From contig CP108521.1 in the NCBI GenBank assembly GCA_035999765.1, positions 868,001 to 932,000 of the forward strand: a stretch of DNA of 64,000 bases. Reading direction: 5' to 3'. A model generated the notes under the pieces. The model had not been told where the DNA came from, did no database searches, and saw only the letters and a program-made list of their open reading frames with translations. This DNA comes from Streptomyces sp. NBC_01231. GTDB lineage: Bacteria > Actinomycetota > Actinomycetes > Streptomycetales > Streptomycetaceae. The translations under genes were made by a program, and so were the position numbers. Shown piece by piece: positions 33,826-42,327 of the stretch; positions within the stretch are counted from its first letter, which is position 1; each line of letters starts with the position of its first letter.

Positions 33826-34587
33826 TCACGAGGACTCCTTCATGACACTCCATCCTCCATCGACCACCAGGCTCGCTCCGGTCACATAGGACGCGTCCGC
33901 CGATGCGAGGAAGGCGACCGCCGCGGCCACCTCCTCCGGCCGGCCGAACCGCTTCGCCGCCGTGGCCGCCACGCTGCGCGTCCGGTCGGCCTCCGGGATC
34001 CCCTCCCAGGCGGCGGTGAGGATGGGTCCGGGCAGCACCGTGTTGACCCGGATGTCCGGCCCGTACTCGACGGCCAACTGCCGTCCCAGCGAGCACAGCG
34101 CGCCCTTCGCGGCGGCGTATGCGGCATGGCCCGGCAGGCCGATGACCGCGTGCACCGAGGAGGTGAGGACGACGGATCCCGAGGCTTCGCGCAGCATGGC
34201 CGCGAAGGTCTTCATGGCCCGCCAGGCCGGCTTGAGCAGCACGGCCATCTGGCCGTCCCACTCGGCCTCGCTCAGTTCGTGGGCGGGCTTGTTGAGCTGG
34301 GCGAAGGCGTTGCTGTGCAGGATGTCCAACCGCCCGTGACGCTCGTGGACGTGGCGGGCCAGGTTCTCCCAGTCCACTGCCGAGGTCACGTCGCAACGGA
34401 CGTACTCCGCGCGTCCTCCGCCATCCTCGATGCCTGCCGCGAGCGCCTTGCCCGCCGCGTCGTCCACGTCCGTGACCACGACCGCCGCGCCCTCGTCCGC
34501 GAGCCTTCGAGCCGTGGCCGCGCCGATTCCGTGCGCGGCGCCGGTGATCACCGCCACGCGTCCCGCCATCCTGCGGCACTCCGTCAT
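33826..34587 (-). CDS. SDR family oxidoreductase, probable galactose 1-dehydrogenase
   Basis: 253 residues, ATG at 34587. Classical SDR motifs: VITGAAHGIGAATARRLADE, VTDVDDAAG (Asp, NAD-type), LTSSVHAVIGLPGHAAYAAAKGAL split over Ser, Tyr and Lys positions, and VVDGGWSVM near the end. The NNAG motif is altered to HSNAFAQ. It is the first gene of the operon containing a lactonase, galactonate dehydratase, kinase and aldolase. The missing first step of that route is oxidation of galactose to the lactone, so I infer this role from context. Another polyol or aldose is possible. Confidence 0.85.
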   Translation of the reverse strand: MTECRRMAGRVAVITGAAHGIGAATARRLADEGAAVVVTDVDDAAGKALAAGIEDGGGRAEYVRCDVTSAVDWENLARHVHERHGRLDILHSNAFAQLNKPAHELSEAEWDGQMAVLLKPAWRAMKTFAAMLREASGSVVLTSSVHAVIGLPGHAAYAAAKGALCSLGRQLAVEYGPDIRVNTVLPGPILTAAWEGIPEADRTRSVAATAAKRFGRPEEVAAAVAFLASADASYVTGASLVVDGGWSVMKESS

Positions 34588-34657
34588 CGTGTGTCTCTCC
34601 CCATCTGATGCCTGCGCCTGTGACGCCCTGCGTCCACCATAGCTGTTTCAATTAATT

Positions 34658-34698
34658 ATGAATATATCTTGACGGCGTAGCGATGGCGCTCCAAGACT
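34658..34698 (+). promoter_or_regulatory. Promoter and regulon box of the beta-galactosidase operon
   Basis: ATGAATATATCTTGACG (34658-34674) ends in the -35 TTGACG (34669-34674). After an 18-bp spacer, AAGACT (34693-34698) lies seven bases before the ATG, so the GH42 mRNA is probably leaderless. The upstream CAATTAATT makes a rare AT-rich island. The box recurs on the minus strand at 42251-42235 before the GH2 gene, identical at 14 of 17 positions. Confidence 0.65.
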
Positions 34699-34705
34699 GA
34701 CCGGC

Positions 34706-36745
34706 ATGCAACAGGCACCTTCCGTACCGATCGACAACCGGCGGCACCTGCGCCCGGCCGGGATCGCCTTCGGCGGCGATTACAACCCCGAGCAGTGGCC
34801 CGAGGAGGTGTGGGCCGAGGACGTCGCGCTGATGAAGGAGGCGGGCGTCTCCATGGTGACGGCCGGCATCTTCTCCTGGGCGAAGGTGGAGCCGAGGCCC
34901 GGGGAGTACGACTTCACCTGGTCCGACCGGGTCATGGACAACCTCGCCGGGGCGGGTGTGGCCGTATGCCTGGCCACCATGACGGCGTCACCGCCGCCGT
35001 GGTTGTCCAGGCTGCACCCCGAGATCCTTCCCGAGACGTCCGACGGCCGCCGCCTGTGGCCCGGCGGACGCCAGCACTACTGCCCCTCCAGCGCCGTGTA
35101 CCGCGAGCACGCCGCGCGCCTGGTCGAGCGACTGGCCACCCGGTACGCCGACCACCCCGCGCTGGAGATGTGGCACATCGGCAACGAGTACGGCTGCCAC
35201 ACCCCGCAGTGCTGGTGCGACGAGTCGGCCGCCGACTTCCGGCGCTGGCTGTCCGAGCGGTACGGCGACATCGAGGCGCTCAACGACGCCTGGTCGACGG
35301 CCTTCTGGGCGCAGCACTACGACACCTTCGACGAGGTGCTGCCGCCGCGACTCGCGCCGACCTTCCCCAACCCCGCCCAGCAGCTGGACTTCGCCCGGTT
35401 CTCCGACGACGCGCTGCTCCAGTGCTGTCTGACCGAGAAGGCGGTACTGCGGCGGATCACCCCCGACGTTCCCGTCACGACCAACTTCATCGGCGTGCAC
35501 AAGCCCGTCGACGCCTTCCGGTGGGCCGCCGAGGAGGACGCCGTCTCGGTCGACGTCTACCAGGACCCGCACGACGAGCACACGCACGTCTCGGCGGGGT
35601 TCATCTTCGACGTCACCCGCTCCGCCCGCGCCGGTCAGCCGTGGCTGCTGCTGGAGCAGGCGCCCAGCGCGGTGAACTGGCGTGAGCGCAACGGGCCCAA
35701 GCCGCCGGGCCGGATGCGGCTGTGGAGCTGGCAGGCGGTCGCCCAGGGCGCGGACGCGGTGCTGTACTTCCAGTGGCGCCAGTCCCGGGGCGGCGCCGAG
35801 AAGTACCACTCGGCGATGGTCCCGCACGGCGGCACCGACACCCGTACCTTCCGTGAAGTGAGCGAACTGGGCCGCGAGTTGGCCTCCGTGCCGCAGATCG
35901 CCGGCACCCGCTCCACCGCCGAGGTCGCCATCGTGCTGGACTGGAACAGCTGGTGGGCCCTGGAGCTGGACTCGCACCCGTCCACCGCGCTGAACCAGAT
36001 GGACATCGCGCTCGCCCACTACCGGCCGCTGTTCGAAGCCGGGATCGCCTCCGACGTCGTACCCCCCGACCGCGACCTGTCCGGCTACCGCCTCGTCGTC
36101 GCACCCAACCTGTACCTGCTGAAGGAACGGGACGCCGAACGCATCACCGAGTTCGTACGCGGAGGGGGCCACCTGCTGGTGTCGTTCTTCTCCGGCATCG
36201 TCGACGAGTGCGACCGGGTACACCTGGGCGGATACCCCGCGCCGCTGCGGGAGGCACTGGGCCTGCGGGTCGAGGAGTTCTGGCCGCTGGCGGAGCAGGA
36301 GACCGTCGGCATCCGGCACGCGGACGGCACGGTCAGCCGCGCCGATCTGTGGTCGGAGGCCGTCGTGCTCGAAGGGGCCCGGGCGGTGACCGACTTCGGC
36401 GGCGGGCACCTCGCGGGGCAGCCGGCCGTCACCCGGCACTCCTTCGGCGAGGGAACCGCATGGTACGTCGCGACGCGTCTCGCACCGGAAGCCATGCGGG
36501 CCCTGACCGACGAGGCGTGCCGTACGGCGTCCGTCGGCCCGGTGCTTCCGGGGCTTCCCGAGCACGTCCAGGCGACCGTGCGCGAGGGCGACGGCGGACG
36601 GTTCGTCTTCCTGCTGAACCACGGCCAGGAAGAGGTCGAGATCAGGCTGCCCGAGCCGATGACCGATGCCCTGACCGGCGGGACGGCCCCCGCCGACCGC
36701 GTCACGCTGCCCGGAGCCGGAGTAGCCGTACTGATCGCGCCGTAG
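34706..36745 (+). CDS. Beta-galactosidase, GH42
   Basis: 679 residues, no signal peptide, so cytoplasmic. The TIM barrel starts at FGGDYNPEQWPEEVW. Catalytic acid E161 lies in MWHIGNEYGCH and the nucleophile E317 in WLLLEQAPSAVNW. The zinc cluster typical of the family is formed by C126 and C164/C169/C171 (GCHTPQCWC). The middle trimerisation domain (VAIVLDWNSWWALE, RLVVAPNLYLLKERDAE) and a small C-terminal beta domain follow. It releases galactose from imported galactosides, feeding the oxidative galactose operon transcribed divergently. No Shine-Dalgarno is present; translation is probably leaderless. It heads an operon with a sugar ABC importer. Confidence 0.93.
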   Translation: MQQAPSVPIDNRRHLRPAGIAFGGDYNPEQWPEEVWAEDVALMKEAGVSMVTAGIFSWAKVEPRPGEYDFTWSDRVMDNLAGAGVAVCLATMTASPPPWLSRLHPEILPETSDGRRLWPGGRQHYCPSSAVYREHAARLVERLATRYADHPALEMWHIGNEYGCHTPQCWCDESAADFRRWLSERYGDIEALNDAWSTAFWAQHYDTFDEVLPPRLAPTFPNPAQQLDFARFSDDALLQCCLTEKAVLRRITPDVPVTTNFIGVHKPVDAFRWAAEEDAVSVDVYQDPHDEHTHVSAGFIFDVTRSARAGQPWLLLEQAPSAVNWRERNGPKPPGRMRLWSWQAVAQGADAVLYFQWRQSRGGAEKYHSAMVPHGGTDTRTFREVSELGRELASVPQIAGTRSTAEVAIVLDWNSWWALELDSHPSTALNQMDIALAHYRPLFEAGIASDVVPPDRDLSGYRLVVAPNLYLLKERDAERITEFVRGGGHLLVSFFSGIVDECDRVHLGGYPAPLREALGLRVEEFWPLAEQETVGIRHADGTVSRADLWSEAVVLEGARAVTDFGGGHLAGQPAVTRHSFGEGTAWYVATRLAPEAMRALTDEACRTASVGPVLPGLPEHVQATVREGDGGRFVFLLNHGQEEVEIRLPEPMTDALTGGTAPADRVTLPGAGVAVLIAP

Positions 36746-36776
36746 ACCGCGGAACGAGCCATAGACCGCCGATCGC

Positions 36777-36817
36777 GCCGCAGTACCGATCGAGCCGCAG
36801 TACCGATCGAGCCGCAG
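36777..36817 (+). repeat. 17-bp tandem repeat upstream of the binding-protein gene
   Basis: GCCGCAGTACCGATCGA is repeated exactly at 36777-36793 and 36794-36810, followed by a partial GCCGCAG. It fills the spacer between the GH42 stop and the binding-protein start, and could tune spacing or form mRNA structure. Confidence 0.75.
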
Positions 36818-36848
36818 CCAAAGCACATTAGGGACACAAGGGACACAC

Positions 36849-38201
36849 ATGAACAGCTCACCACCGTCGCGGAGGTCAGTACTCCGGTGGGGTGCCGGGG
36901 CGGCCGGGGCACTCGCCGCACTTCCGGCCCTCACCGCCTGCGGCCAGACCGTCGGAGCCGCCCGCACGACGCGACAGGCATCCACAAAGCCCGGCCAGAA
37001 GGTGAATCTCACCTTCTGGACCTGGGTGCCGATGCAGAAGACCGTCGACCTGTGGAACCGGACGCACCCCGACATCCACGTCCAGATGCAGACCATCCCG
37101 GCGAGCACCCAGGGCGGCTACCAGAAGATGTACTCCGCCCTGTCGGCCGGCAACCCGCCGGACCTGGCGCAGGTCGAGTACCAGGAGCTCCCCGCCTTCA
37201 TGCTGGTCAACGGCCTGACCGACCTGAGCCGTTACGGGGCCGACAAGCTGCGCGACAGCTACGTGCGGTGGCAGTGGAACCAGGGCGTCTTCGGCGGGCG
37301 GGTCCACACCATCCCCCAGGCATCCGGCCCGATGGGACTCTTCTACCGCCAGGACCTCCTCGCGAAGTGGGGCATCGAAACGCCCGCCACCTGGGCCGAC
37401 TTCGAGCGCGCCGCCCGTGTGGTCAAGGCCCGTGGCGACGGTGCCAGGATCAGCGCGTTCAACCCCAACTCGCCCGCCTGGTTCGCCGCGATGTGCTGGC
37501 AGCGCGGGTCCCGGTGGGTGCGCACCCAGGGCGACACCTGGGTCGTCGGCATGAACGACGCCCCCTCCCGCGAGGTCGCGGAGTACTGGGAGCGGATGGT
37601 CCGCGACGACCTCGTCTTCGTCGAACCGGACATGTCCAGCGCCTGGTACCGGCAGGTGCAGACCGGGCGGGTCGTCAGCTGGATCGGACCGCAGTGGGGC
37701 GACGCCCTGCTGCGCGGCAACGCACCCGGCACCAAGGGGAAATGGCGGGTCTCCCCGCTCCCCCAGTGGAAGGCGGGCCAGAACGCCTCCGCCAACTGGG
37801 GCGGAGCGTCCACCGCCGTCCTTCAGGGCAGCCGCCACCCGCGTGAGGCGCTGCGGTTCGCGCACTGGATCAACAGCGATCCCAAGGCCGTCGACCTCAA
37901 CATCGCCGTCGGCTACGGCTGGCCCGCCGCCACCGGCGTCTTCCGCGGATCGGCCCTCGACAAGCCCGACCCGTTCTTCGGCGGACAGCGGTACAACGAC
38001 GTCTTCACCGCCTCCGACCGGGCGATCGACACCTCCTGGAAGTGGTCACCCACCACGGACGCCGACTTCGCCCACCTCGGCGACGCCTTCGGCGCCGCCG
38101 TGGCCGGAGAGGGCAGCCTCTCGTCGGCGCTGGCCGACGCGCAGAAACGCACCGTGGACGACCTGCTGGCCAAGGGCCTGAAGGCGAGGAGCCAGTCATG
38201 A
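36849..38201 (+). CDS. Sugar-binding lipoprotein of ABC transporter, Tat-type signal
   Basis: 450 residues. The N-terminus PSRRSVLRWGAGAAGAL carries a twin-arginine motif and ends in LTAC with the lipid-anchored C31, so it is a Tat-exported lipoprotein. The mature part is a family 1 solute-binding protein: VNLTFWTWVPMQKTVDLWNR, LSAGNPPDLAQVEYQELPAF and GPMGLFYRQDLLAKWGIETP. It should bind a beta-galactoside-containing oligosaccharide, judged from the GH42 gene in front. The stop overlaps the next permease start by ATGA. Confidence 0.92.
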   Translation: MNSSPPSRRSVLRWGAGAAGALAALPALTACGQTVGAARTTRQASTKPGQKVNLTFWTWVPMQKTVDLWNRTHPDIHVQMQTIPASTQGGYQKMYSALSAGNPPDLAQVEYQELPAFMLVNGLTDLSRYGADKLRDSYVRWQWNQGVFGGRVHTIPQASGPMGLFYRQDLLAKWGIETPATWADFERAARVVKARGDGARISAFNPNSPAWFAAMCWQRGSRWVRTQGDTWVVGMNDAPSREVAEYWERMVRDDLVFVEPDMSSAWYRQVQTGRVVSWIGPQWGDALLRGNAPGTKGKWRVSPLPQWKAGQNASANWGGASTAVLQGSRHPREALRFAHWINSDPKAVDLNIAVGYGWPAATGVFRGSALDKPDPFFGGQRYNDVFTASDRAIDTSWKWSPTTDADFAHLGDAFGAAVAGEGSLSSALADAQKRTVDDLLAKGLKARSQS

Positions 38202-39127
38202 GCAGCACGAACCCTGCCGGGGGCGGTCCGCGGCGCACCGCACGCCCGGACCGCGCCGCCTGGGGATTCCTCCTTCCCTTCGTGGCCCTCTTCCTGTTCG
38301 TCTTCGTCATCCCGCTCGGCTACGCGATCTACGAAAGCCTGCTGAAGCCGATCCGCTCCGGGTCGCTCGGCCTGGGCCCGGCCACCGTCGGCTTCGCCGG
38401 ACTGGACAACTACACCCTCGCCCTGCAGCAGTCGGACTTCCTGGACGGCTTCGGGCGGGTGCTGCTCTTCGGTATCGTGCAGGTCCCCGTGATGCTGCTG
38501 CTGGCCACCACGCTTGCGCTGGTTCTCGACACGCTCTCCCAGCGCTGGGCGGGCATCCTGCGGGCCGCCTACTTCCTGCCGTACGGCGTCCCCGGTGTCA
38601 TCGCCTCGATCCTGTGGGGCTTCCTCTACGTACCGGGTGTCAGTCCCCTCGTCGACCTGCTCGGCAGGGCCGGGCTCGCGCCCGACTTCCTCGGCTACCA
38701 CGGCGTGCTGTGGTCCATCGCCAACATCGTGATCTGGGAGTTCACCGGCTACAACATGCTGGTGATCGTCGCCCAGCTCAAGTCGATCCCGCAGGAGCTC
38801 TACGAGGCCGCCCGCATCGACGGCGCGAGCGCCTGGCAGACGGCGGTCAGGATCAAGCTGCCGCTGGCCCGGCCCGCCCTCGTACTCACCGGCGTGTTCT
38901 CCATCATCGGCACCCTGCAACTGTTCGCCGAACCCCTCGTCATCAAGCCGCTGACTTCGACGGTCACCAGCTCGTACACACCGAACCTGGCCGCCTACAA
39001 CGAGGCGTTCTCCAACAACAACATCTACCTCGCCGCGGCCGAGTCGGTGATCCTCGCGCTGGTCGCGAGCGTGCTGTCCTTCGGCTTCCTCAGCCTGGTG
39101 AACCGCAAGGAAAGGGGTGCACGGTGA
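38198..39127 (+). CDS. Sugar ABC transporter permease, MalF type
   Basis: 309 residues, ATG overlapping the binding-protein stop. Six membrane segments, starting with AAWGFLLPFVALFLFVFVIP. The EAA loop is ELYEAARIDGASAWQTAVRI, diagnostic of binding-protein-dependent import. The ATPase is not encoded here; sharing of MsiK, as known in Streptomyces sugar uptake, is inferred. It forms the membrane pore together with the next gene, which again overlaps by 4 bp (GTGA). Confidence 0.93.
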   Translation: MSSTNPAGGGPRRTARPDRAAWGFLLPFVALFLFVFVIPLGYAIYESLLKPIRSGSLGLGPATVGFAGLDNYTLALQQSDFLDGFGRVLLFGIVQVPVMLLLATTLALVLDTLSQRWAGILRAAYFLPYGVPGVIASILWGFLYVPGVSPLVDLLGRAGLAPDFLGYHGVLWSIANIVIWEFTGYNMLVIVAQLKSIPQELYEAARIDGASAWQTAVRIKLPLARPALVLTGVFSIIGTLQLFAEPLVIKPLTSTVTSSYTPNLAAYNEAFSNNNIYLAAAESVILALVASVLSFGFLSLVNRKERGAR

Positions 39128-40056
39128 GCGTGTCCACACCGCAGACGACGAAGTCGGTGGACCTCTCCACCGATGCCCCGCAGGCCGCCGGTCCCGGCCG
39201 TGGCGATCGGCCGCGCGGCCGGCTGAAGCCCTCGCGGATCCTGGTGATCGCCCTGCTCGCGGTCGCCGCCCTCTATTTCCTGCTGCCCGTCTACTGGCTG
39301 GTGGTGGCCTCCACCAAGAGCAGTGCGGGGCTCTTCGGCAGTTTCGGGCTGTGGTTCTCCGACCCGCAGTGGCTGCACAACCTGTCGCAGGTCTTCTCCT
39401 ACAACGACAGCGTCTTCTGGAACTGGACGTGGAACAGCTTCCTGTACGCGGGGGTCGGCGGCGCGCTGGCGACCCTGTTCGCGTGTGCGGCCGGCTACGC
39501 CCTCGCCGTGTACCGCTTCCGCGGGCGTGAGGCCGTCTTCAAGGTCGTGCTCGCCGGTGTGCTGCTGCCCAGCACCGCGCTGGCCCTCCCCCTGTACCTG
39601 CTGTTCAGCAAGGTGGGCCTGGCCAACACCTACTGGGCCGTACTGATCCCCAGCATGGTCAGTCCGTTCGGGGTGTTCCTGTGCCGCATCTACGCCGAGG
39701 CGGCGGTGCCCATGGAGATGCTGGAGGCGGCACGGGTCGACGGCGCCGGCGAGTTGCGGATCTTCAACACGCTCGTCCTGCGCACGATGACGCCCGCGCT
39801 GGTGACCGTGTTCCTCTTCCAGTTCGTCGGCATCTGGAACAACTACTTCCTGCCGCTGGTCATGCTCTCCGACGACCGCAAATATCCCCTGACCCTGGGC
39901 CTCACCACCTGGCAGTCGCAGGCGGAACGGTACCCCGAGCTCTACCAGCTGACGGTGGGCGGCGCCTTCCTGTCGATCCTCCCGCTGGCCGCCGCGATGC
40001 TCGTCCTCCAGCGCTACTGGCGTTCCGGTCTGACCCAGGGCAGCGTCAAGGGCTGA
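39124..40056 (+). CDS. Carbohydrate ABC transporter permease, MalG type
   Basis: 310 residues, GTG at 39124 overlapping the upstream stop. A long cytoplasmic N-terminus (about 35 residues) precedes SRILVIALLAVAALYFLLPV. The EAA loop reads EMLEAARVDGAGELRIFNTL, and the family's conserved segment VGIWNNYFLPLVMLSDDRKY follows. Last gene of the galactoside-uptake operon; a 20-bp-stem terminator follows immediately. It partners the MalF-type permease and the Tat lipoprotein. Confidence 0.93.
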   Translation: MSVSTPQTTKSVDLSTDAPQAAGPGRGDRPRGRLKPSRILVIALLAVAALYFLLPVYWLVVASTKSSAGLFGSFGLWFSDPQWLHNLSQVFSYNDSVFWNWTWNSFLYAGVGGALATLFACAAGYALAVYRFRGREAVFKVVLAGVLLPSTALALPLYLLFSKVGLANTYWAVLIPSMVSPFGVFLCRIYAEAAVPMEMLEAARVDGAGELRIFNTLVLRTMTPALVTVFLFQFVGIWNNYFLPLVMLSDDRKYPLTLGLTTWQSQAERYPELYQLTVGGAFLSILPLAAAMLVLQRYWRSGLTQGSVKG

Positions 40057-40059
40057 CAC

Positions 40060-40104
40060 ACAGTGGCGCGTGCCCGGCGTTCCGCGCCGGGCACGCGCCA
40101 CTGT
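40060..40104. terminator. Strong bidirectional hairpin terminator
   Basis: A perfect 20-bp stem (arms 40060-40079 and 40085-40104, beginning ACAGTGGCGCG) with the 5-base loop TTCCG. It lies between the convergent permease (plus, ends 40056) and GH2 (minus, ends 40124) genes. Confidence 0.9.
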
Positions 40105-40123
40105 CCTGCCTGCTACGACCCTT

Positions 40124-42169
40124 CTACGACCTGGGGTTGACCGCCTTCCGGAACGCGTCGTACACGAGCTTGGGCCGCTCCTCCGCGAACGTGAGCAGGC
40201 CCATGACGGAAATGCCGTTGTAGGACTGGTTGTAGCCGGCCCGCTGCTTGTAGTCCTTGAGAACCCAGTAGGTGAAACCGGCGACGAACTCACTGCGCTC
40301 GGCCACCTGTGCCCAGTGGGCGGTGAAGCTTGCCGCCTGCCACTCCTCCGTACCCTGCGTGGTGCTGGGGCCGTGATCGCCCGCCACGGACCAGGTGCCG
40401 TTCTCGGTGATCAGGATCGGCTTGTCGGGATACTTCGCGTGCACCGCGTCCAGCGTGGGGCCGAGGTCGGAGTCCTTGCCGTAGAAGTAGCCGAAGTACT
40501 CGTTGAACCCGATCACGTCGGCGAGGTCGAAGGCGGGGTCGTTGCTGGTGTTGGAGGCCCAGGTCACGGGGCGGGCGGTGAGGTCGACCGCCTTCACGGC
40601 CGCTTTGAGGTCGGCGAGCCAGGCCCGGTAGACCGGGGCGCCGCCGGCGTCGATCTCCGACTCGTTCTGCAGTCCCCACAGGATCACCGACGGGTGGTTG
40701 TGCTGGTTCCAGGCCATCGTCAGGGCCTGTGCGCGGGCGAGGCCGTAGCGCTCGGTCTGGAGCTTTTCCTGGGCGGTGTTGAGCCACATGGTGTCGATGT
40801 CGTCCATCACCGTCACCCCGTGCGCGTCCGCCCAGTCATAGACGTACGGGTGGCGGTTGTAGACGCAGTTGCGGATGAGGTTGGCGCCCAGCGCGGTGAT
40901 GTGGTCCAGTTCCCGGTCGTACTCAGCGACCGTCATCGCCCTTCCGTGCGCGGCCGTCTCCTCGTGCCAGTTGATCCCCTTGAGGAAAAGGGGCTCGTTG
41001 TTCAACCTCAACTGCGCGTCGTCGACGGTCAGTTCACGCACGCCGTACCCGCTGGACAACGTGTCCACCCGCGGGCCCGACGACCTCCCGGCGGCGAGGG
41101 TGGCGCGGGCGGTGAGCGTGCGCGGCGAGGCAGGGCTCCATCGTGGGGCGTCAGGTATGCCGACCGAGACGCGTACGACGCCCGCCGATCGGGCCGCGAT
41201 CCGGGCCGCGACGACCGTGGACCGGCCGCCGCTCCCCCGGCCGGGATCCAGCGTGAGCCGGCCGTCGAAGTCGGCTGTGCCGTGGTTCTCGACGACCGCG
41301 CGCGCCTCGAGGCGCCCGTTCGCGGCGACGACGAGCAGTTTCGCGATGGTGACCTGCGGGACCGCCTCGATCCAGGCCGACCGGGTCAGGCCGGCGTAGG
41401 GCCAGTAGTCGACGGGCTTGTACGGCACCTCGTGGTCGTCGGTGACCGGCTGCGGAGTCGCGGCCGTGTAGTCCGTGTAGCTCGCCCGGCGGAAGACCCG
41501 CACGGCGATCGTCTGGCGCGTTCCCGGCCTCAGCGCCCCCGCGGGCGGCAGCGCGAAGGGGGAGTTGGCGCCCTCGTGCTTGCCGAGGTACGTGCCGTCG
41601 AGCCAGACCTCGGCGCTGTAGCCGGCGGCCAGGAAGGCGATGCGTACGTGCCGGGCACGCCAGGACCCGGGAACGTCGACGGTGGTGCGGTACCAGGCGT
41701 ACCCGTCACTGAAGGCGGTGCCCTTGCCGAAGGGGGCGGTCTCCGATCCGAATCCGGGGGTGTTCAGCAGGTCCCAGGCGGCCGGGACGTCGATGAGGTC
41801 CCATGCCCGGTCGTCGTGGTGCGCGGACTGCCAGCCCTCACCGAGCCCCTGGTCGGCGGGGTCGAAGCAAAAGCGCCACTTCCTGTCCAGGGACAGGTAC
41901 TCGCGGGTGGGCTCATGGGTGCGCCAGCCGTCGAAGGCGGGGAGCACCGTGCCGTACTGGAAGACGACATTGGTGCCGCCGAGGTCACGCACGAGGGTGC
42001 CGGAGGGCTCGGTGGCCGGGTGGGTGTCGAGCACCGGGCCGTTCGCGGCGGCCACGCCCGTACCGTCTGCCGCTCGCGCCGCCTCCGGCCAGACGGGCAG
42101 GGCGACGAAGCCGGCCGCGCCGAGGGCCGTGACGACGGTGCGCCGGGACGGATGGATGGATTCGGTCAT
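40124..42169 (-). CDS. Glycoside hydrolase family 2 enzyme, Tat-exported
   Basis: 681 residues from ATG at 42169 (MTESIHPSRRTVVTALGAAG) with AGGAG ten bases upstream. The RR motif and hydrophobic core show Tat export. Order: sugar-binding beta domain (SLDRKWRFCFDPADQGLGEG, DVPAAWD, YAWYRTTVDVP), immunoglobulin-like domain, then the TIM barrel with LKGINWHEE, the acid/base Glu in WGLQNESEID and the nucleophile Glu in ILITENGTW. GH2 covers beta-galactosidase, beta-glucuronidase and beta-mannosidase. The shared promoter box with the GH42 operon suggests extracellular beta-galactoside or related cleavage. Exact specificity is not decidable here. Confidence 0.9.
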   Translation of the reverse strand: MTESIHPSRRTVVTALGAAGFVALPVWPEAARAADGTGVAAANGPVLDTHPATEPSGTLVRDLGGTNVVFQYGTVLPAFDGWRTHEPTREYLSLDRKWRFCFDPADQGLGEGWQSAHHDDRAWDLIDVPAAWDLLNTPGFGSETAPFGKGTAFSDGYAWYRTTVDVPGSWRARHVRIAFLAAGYSAEVWLDGTYLGKHEGANSPFALPPAGALRPGTRQTIAVRVFRRASYTDYTAATPQPVTDDHEVPYKPVDYWPYAGLTRSAWIEAVPQVTIAKLLVVAANGRLEARAVVENHGTADFDGRLTLDPGRGSGGRSTVVAARIAARSAGVVRVSVGIPDAPRWSPASPRTLTARATLAAGRSSGPRVDTLSSGYGVRELTVDDAQLRLNNEPLFLKGINWHEETAAHGRAMTVAEYDRELDHITALGANLIRNCVYNRHPYVYDWADAHGVTVMDDIDTMWLNTAQEKLQTERYGLARAQALTMAWNQHNHPSVILWGLQNESEIDAGGAPVYRAWLADLKAAVKAVDLTARPVTWASNTSNDPAFDLADVIGFNEYFGYFYGKDSDLGPTLDAVHAKYPDKPILITENGTWSVAGDHGPSTTQGTEEWQAASFTAHWAQVAERSEFVAGFTYWVLKDYKQRAGYNQSYNGISVMGLLTFAEERPKLVYDAFRKAVNPRS

Positions 42170-42234
42170 GGCAGGCGACTCCTCGATGCACGCGCGGGTT
42201 CGTTCGCCCACAGCCTGGACAACGCCGTCACCCT

Positions 42235-42273
42235 CGTCAAGGATTATTCATAAATAATGAATTGAGCTAGCGT
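42235..42273. promoter_or_regulatory. Divergent promoter region with the galactose-regulon box
   Basis: On the minus strand 42251-42235 reads ATGAATAATCCTTGACG, whose TTGACG is the GH2 -35. It matches the box before GH42 at 14 of 17 positions. Overlapping it, ATTCAT-AAATA-ATGAAT (42246-42262) is a perfect inverted repeat. On the plus strand TAGCGT (42268-42273) is a likely -10 for the cellulase-like gene, so one operator could control both genes. Confidence 0.65.
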
Positions 42274-42327
42274 GGTGCCGCCGAGCCGCCGACGGCGTCC
42301 CACCGCACACGAACGACGGGTGACCTC

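Noticed and set aside
40070..42253. 727-codon plus-strand frame opposite GH2
   Set aside because: Antisense shadow. The minus strand has a Tat signal and both GH2 catalytic glutamates.
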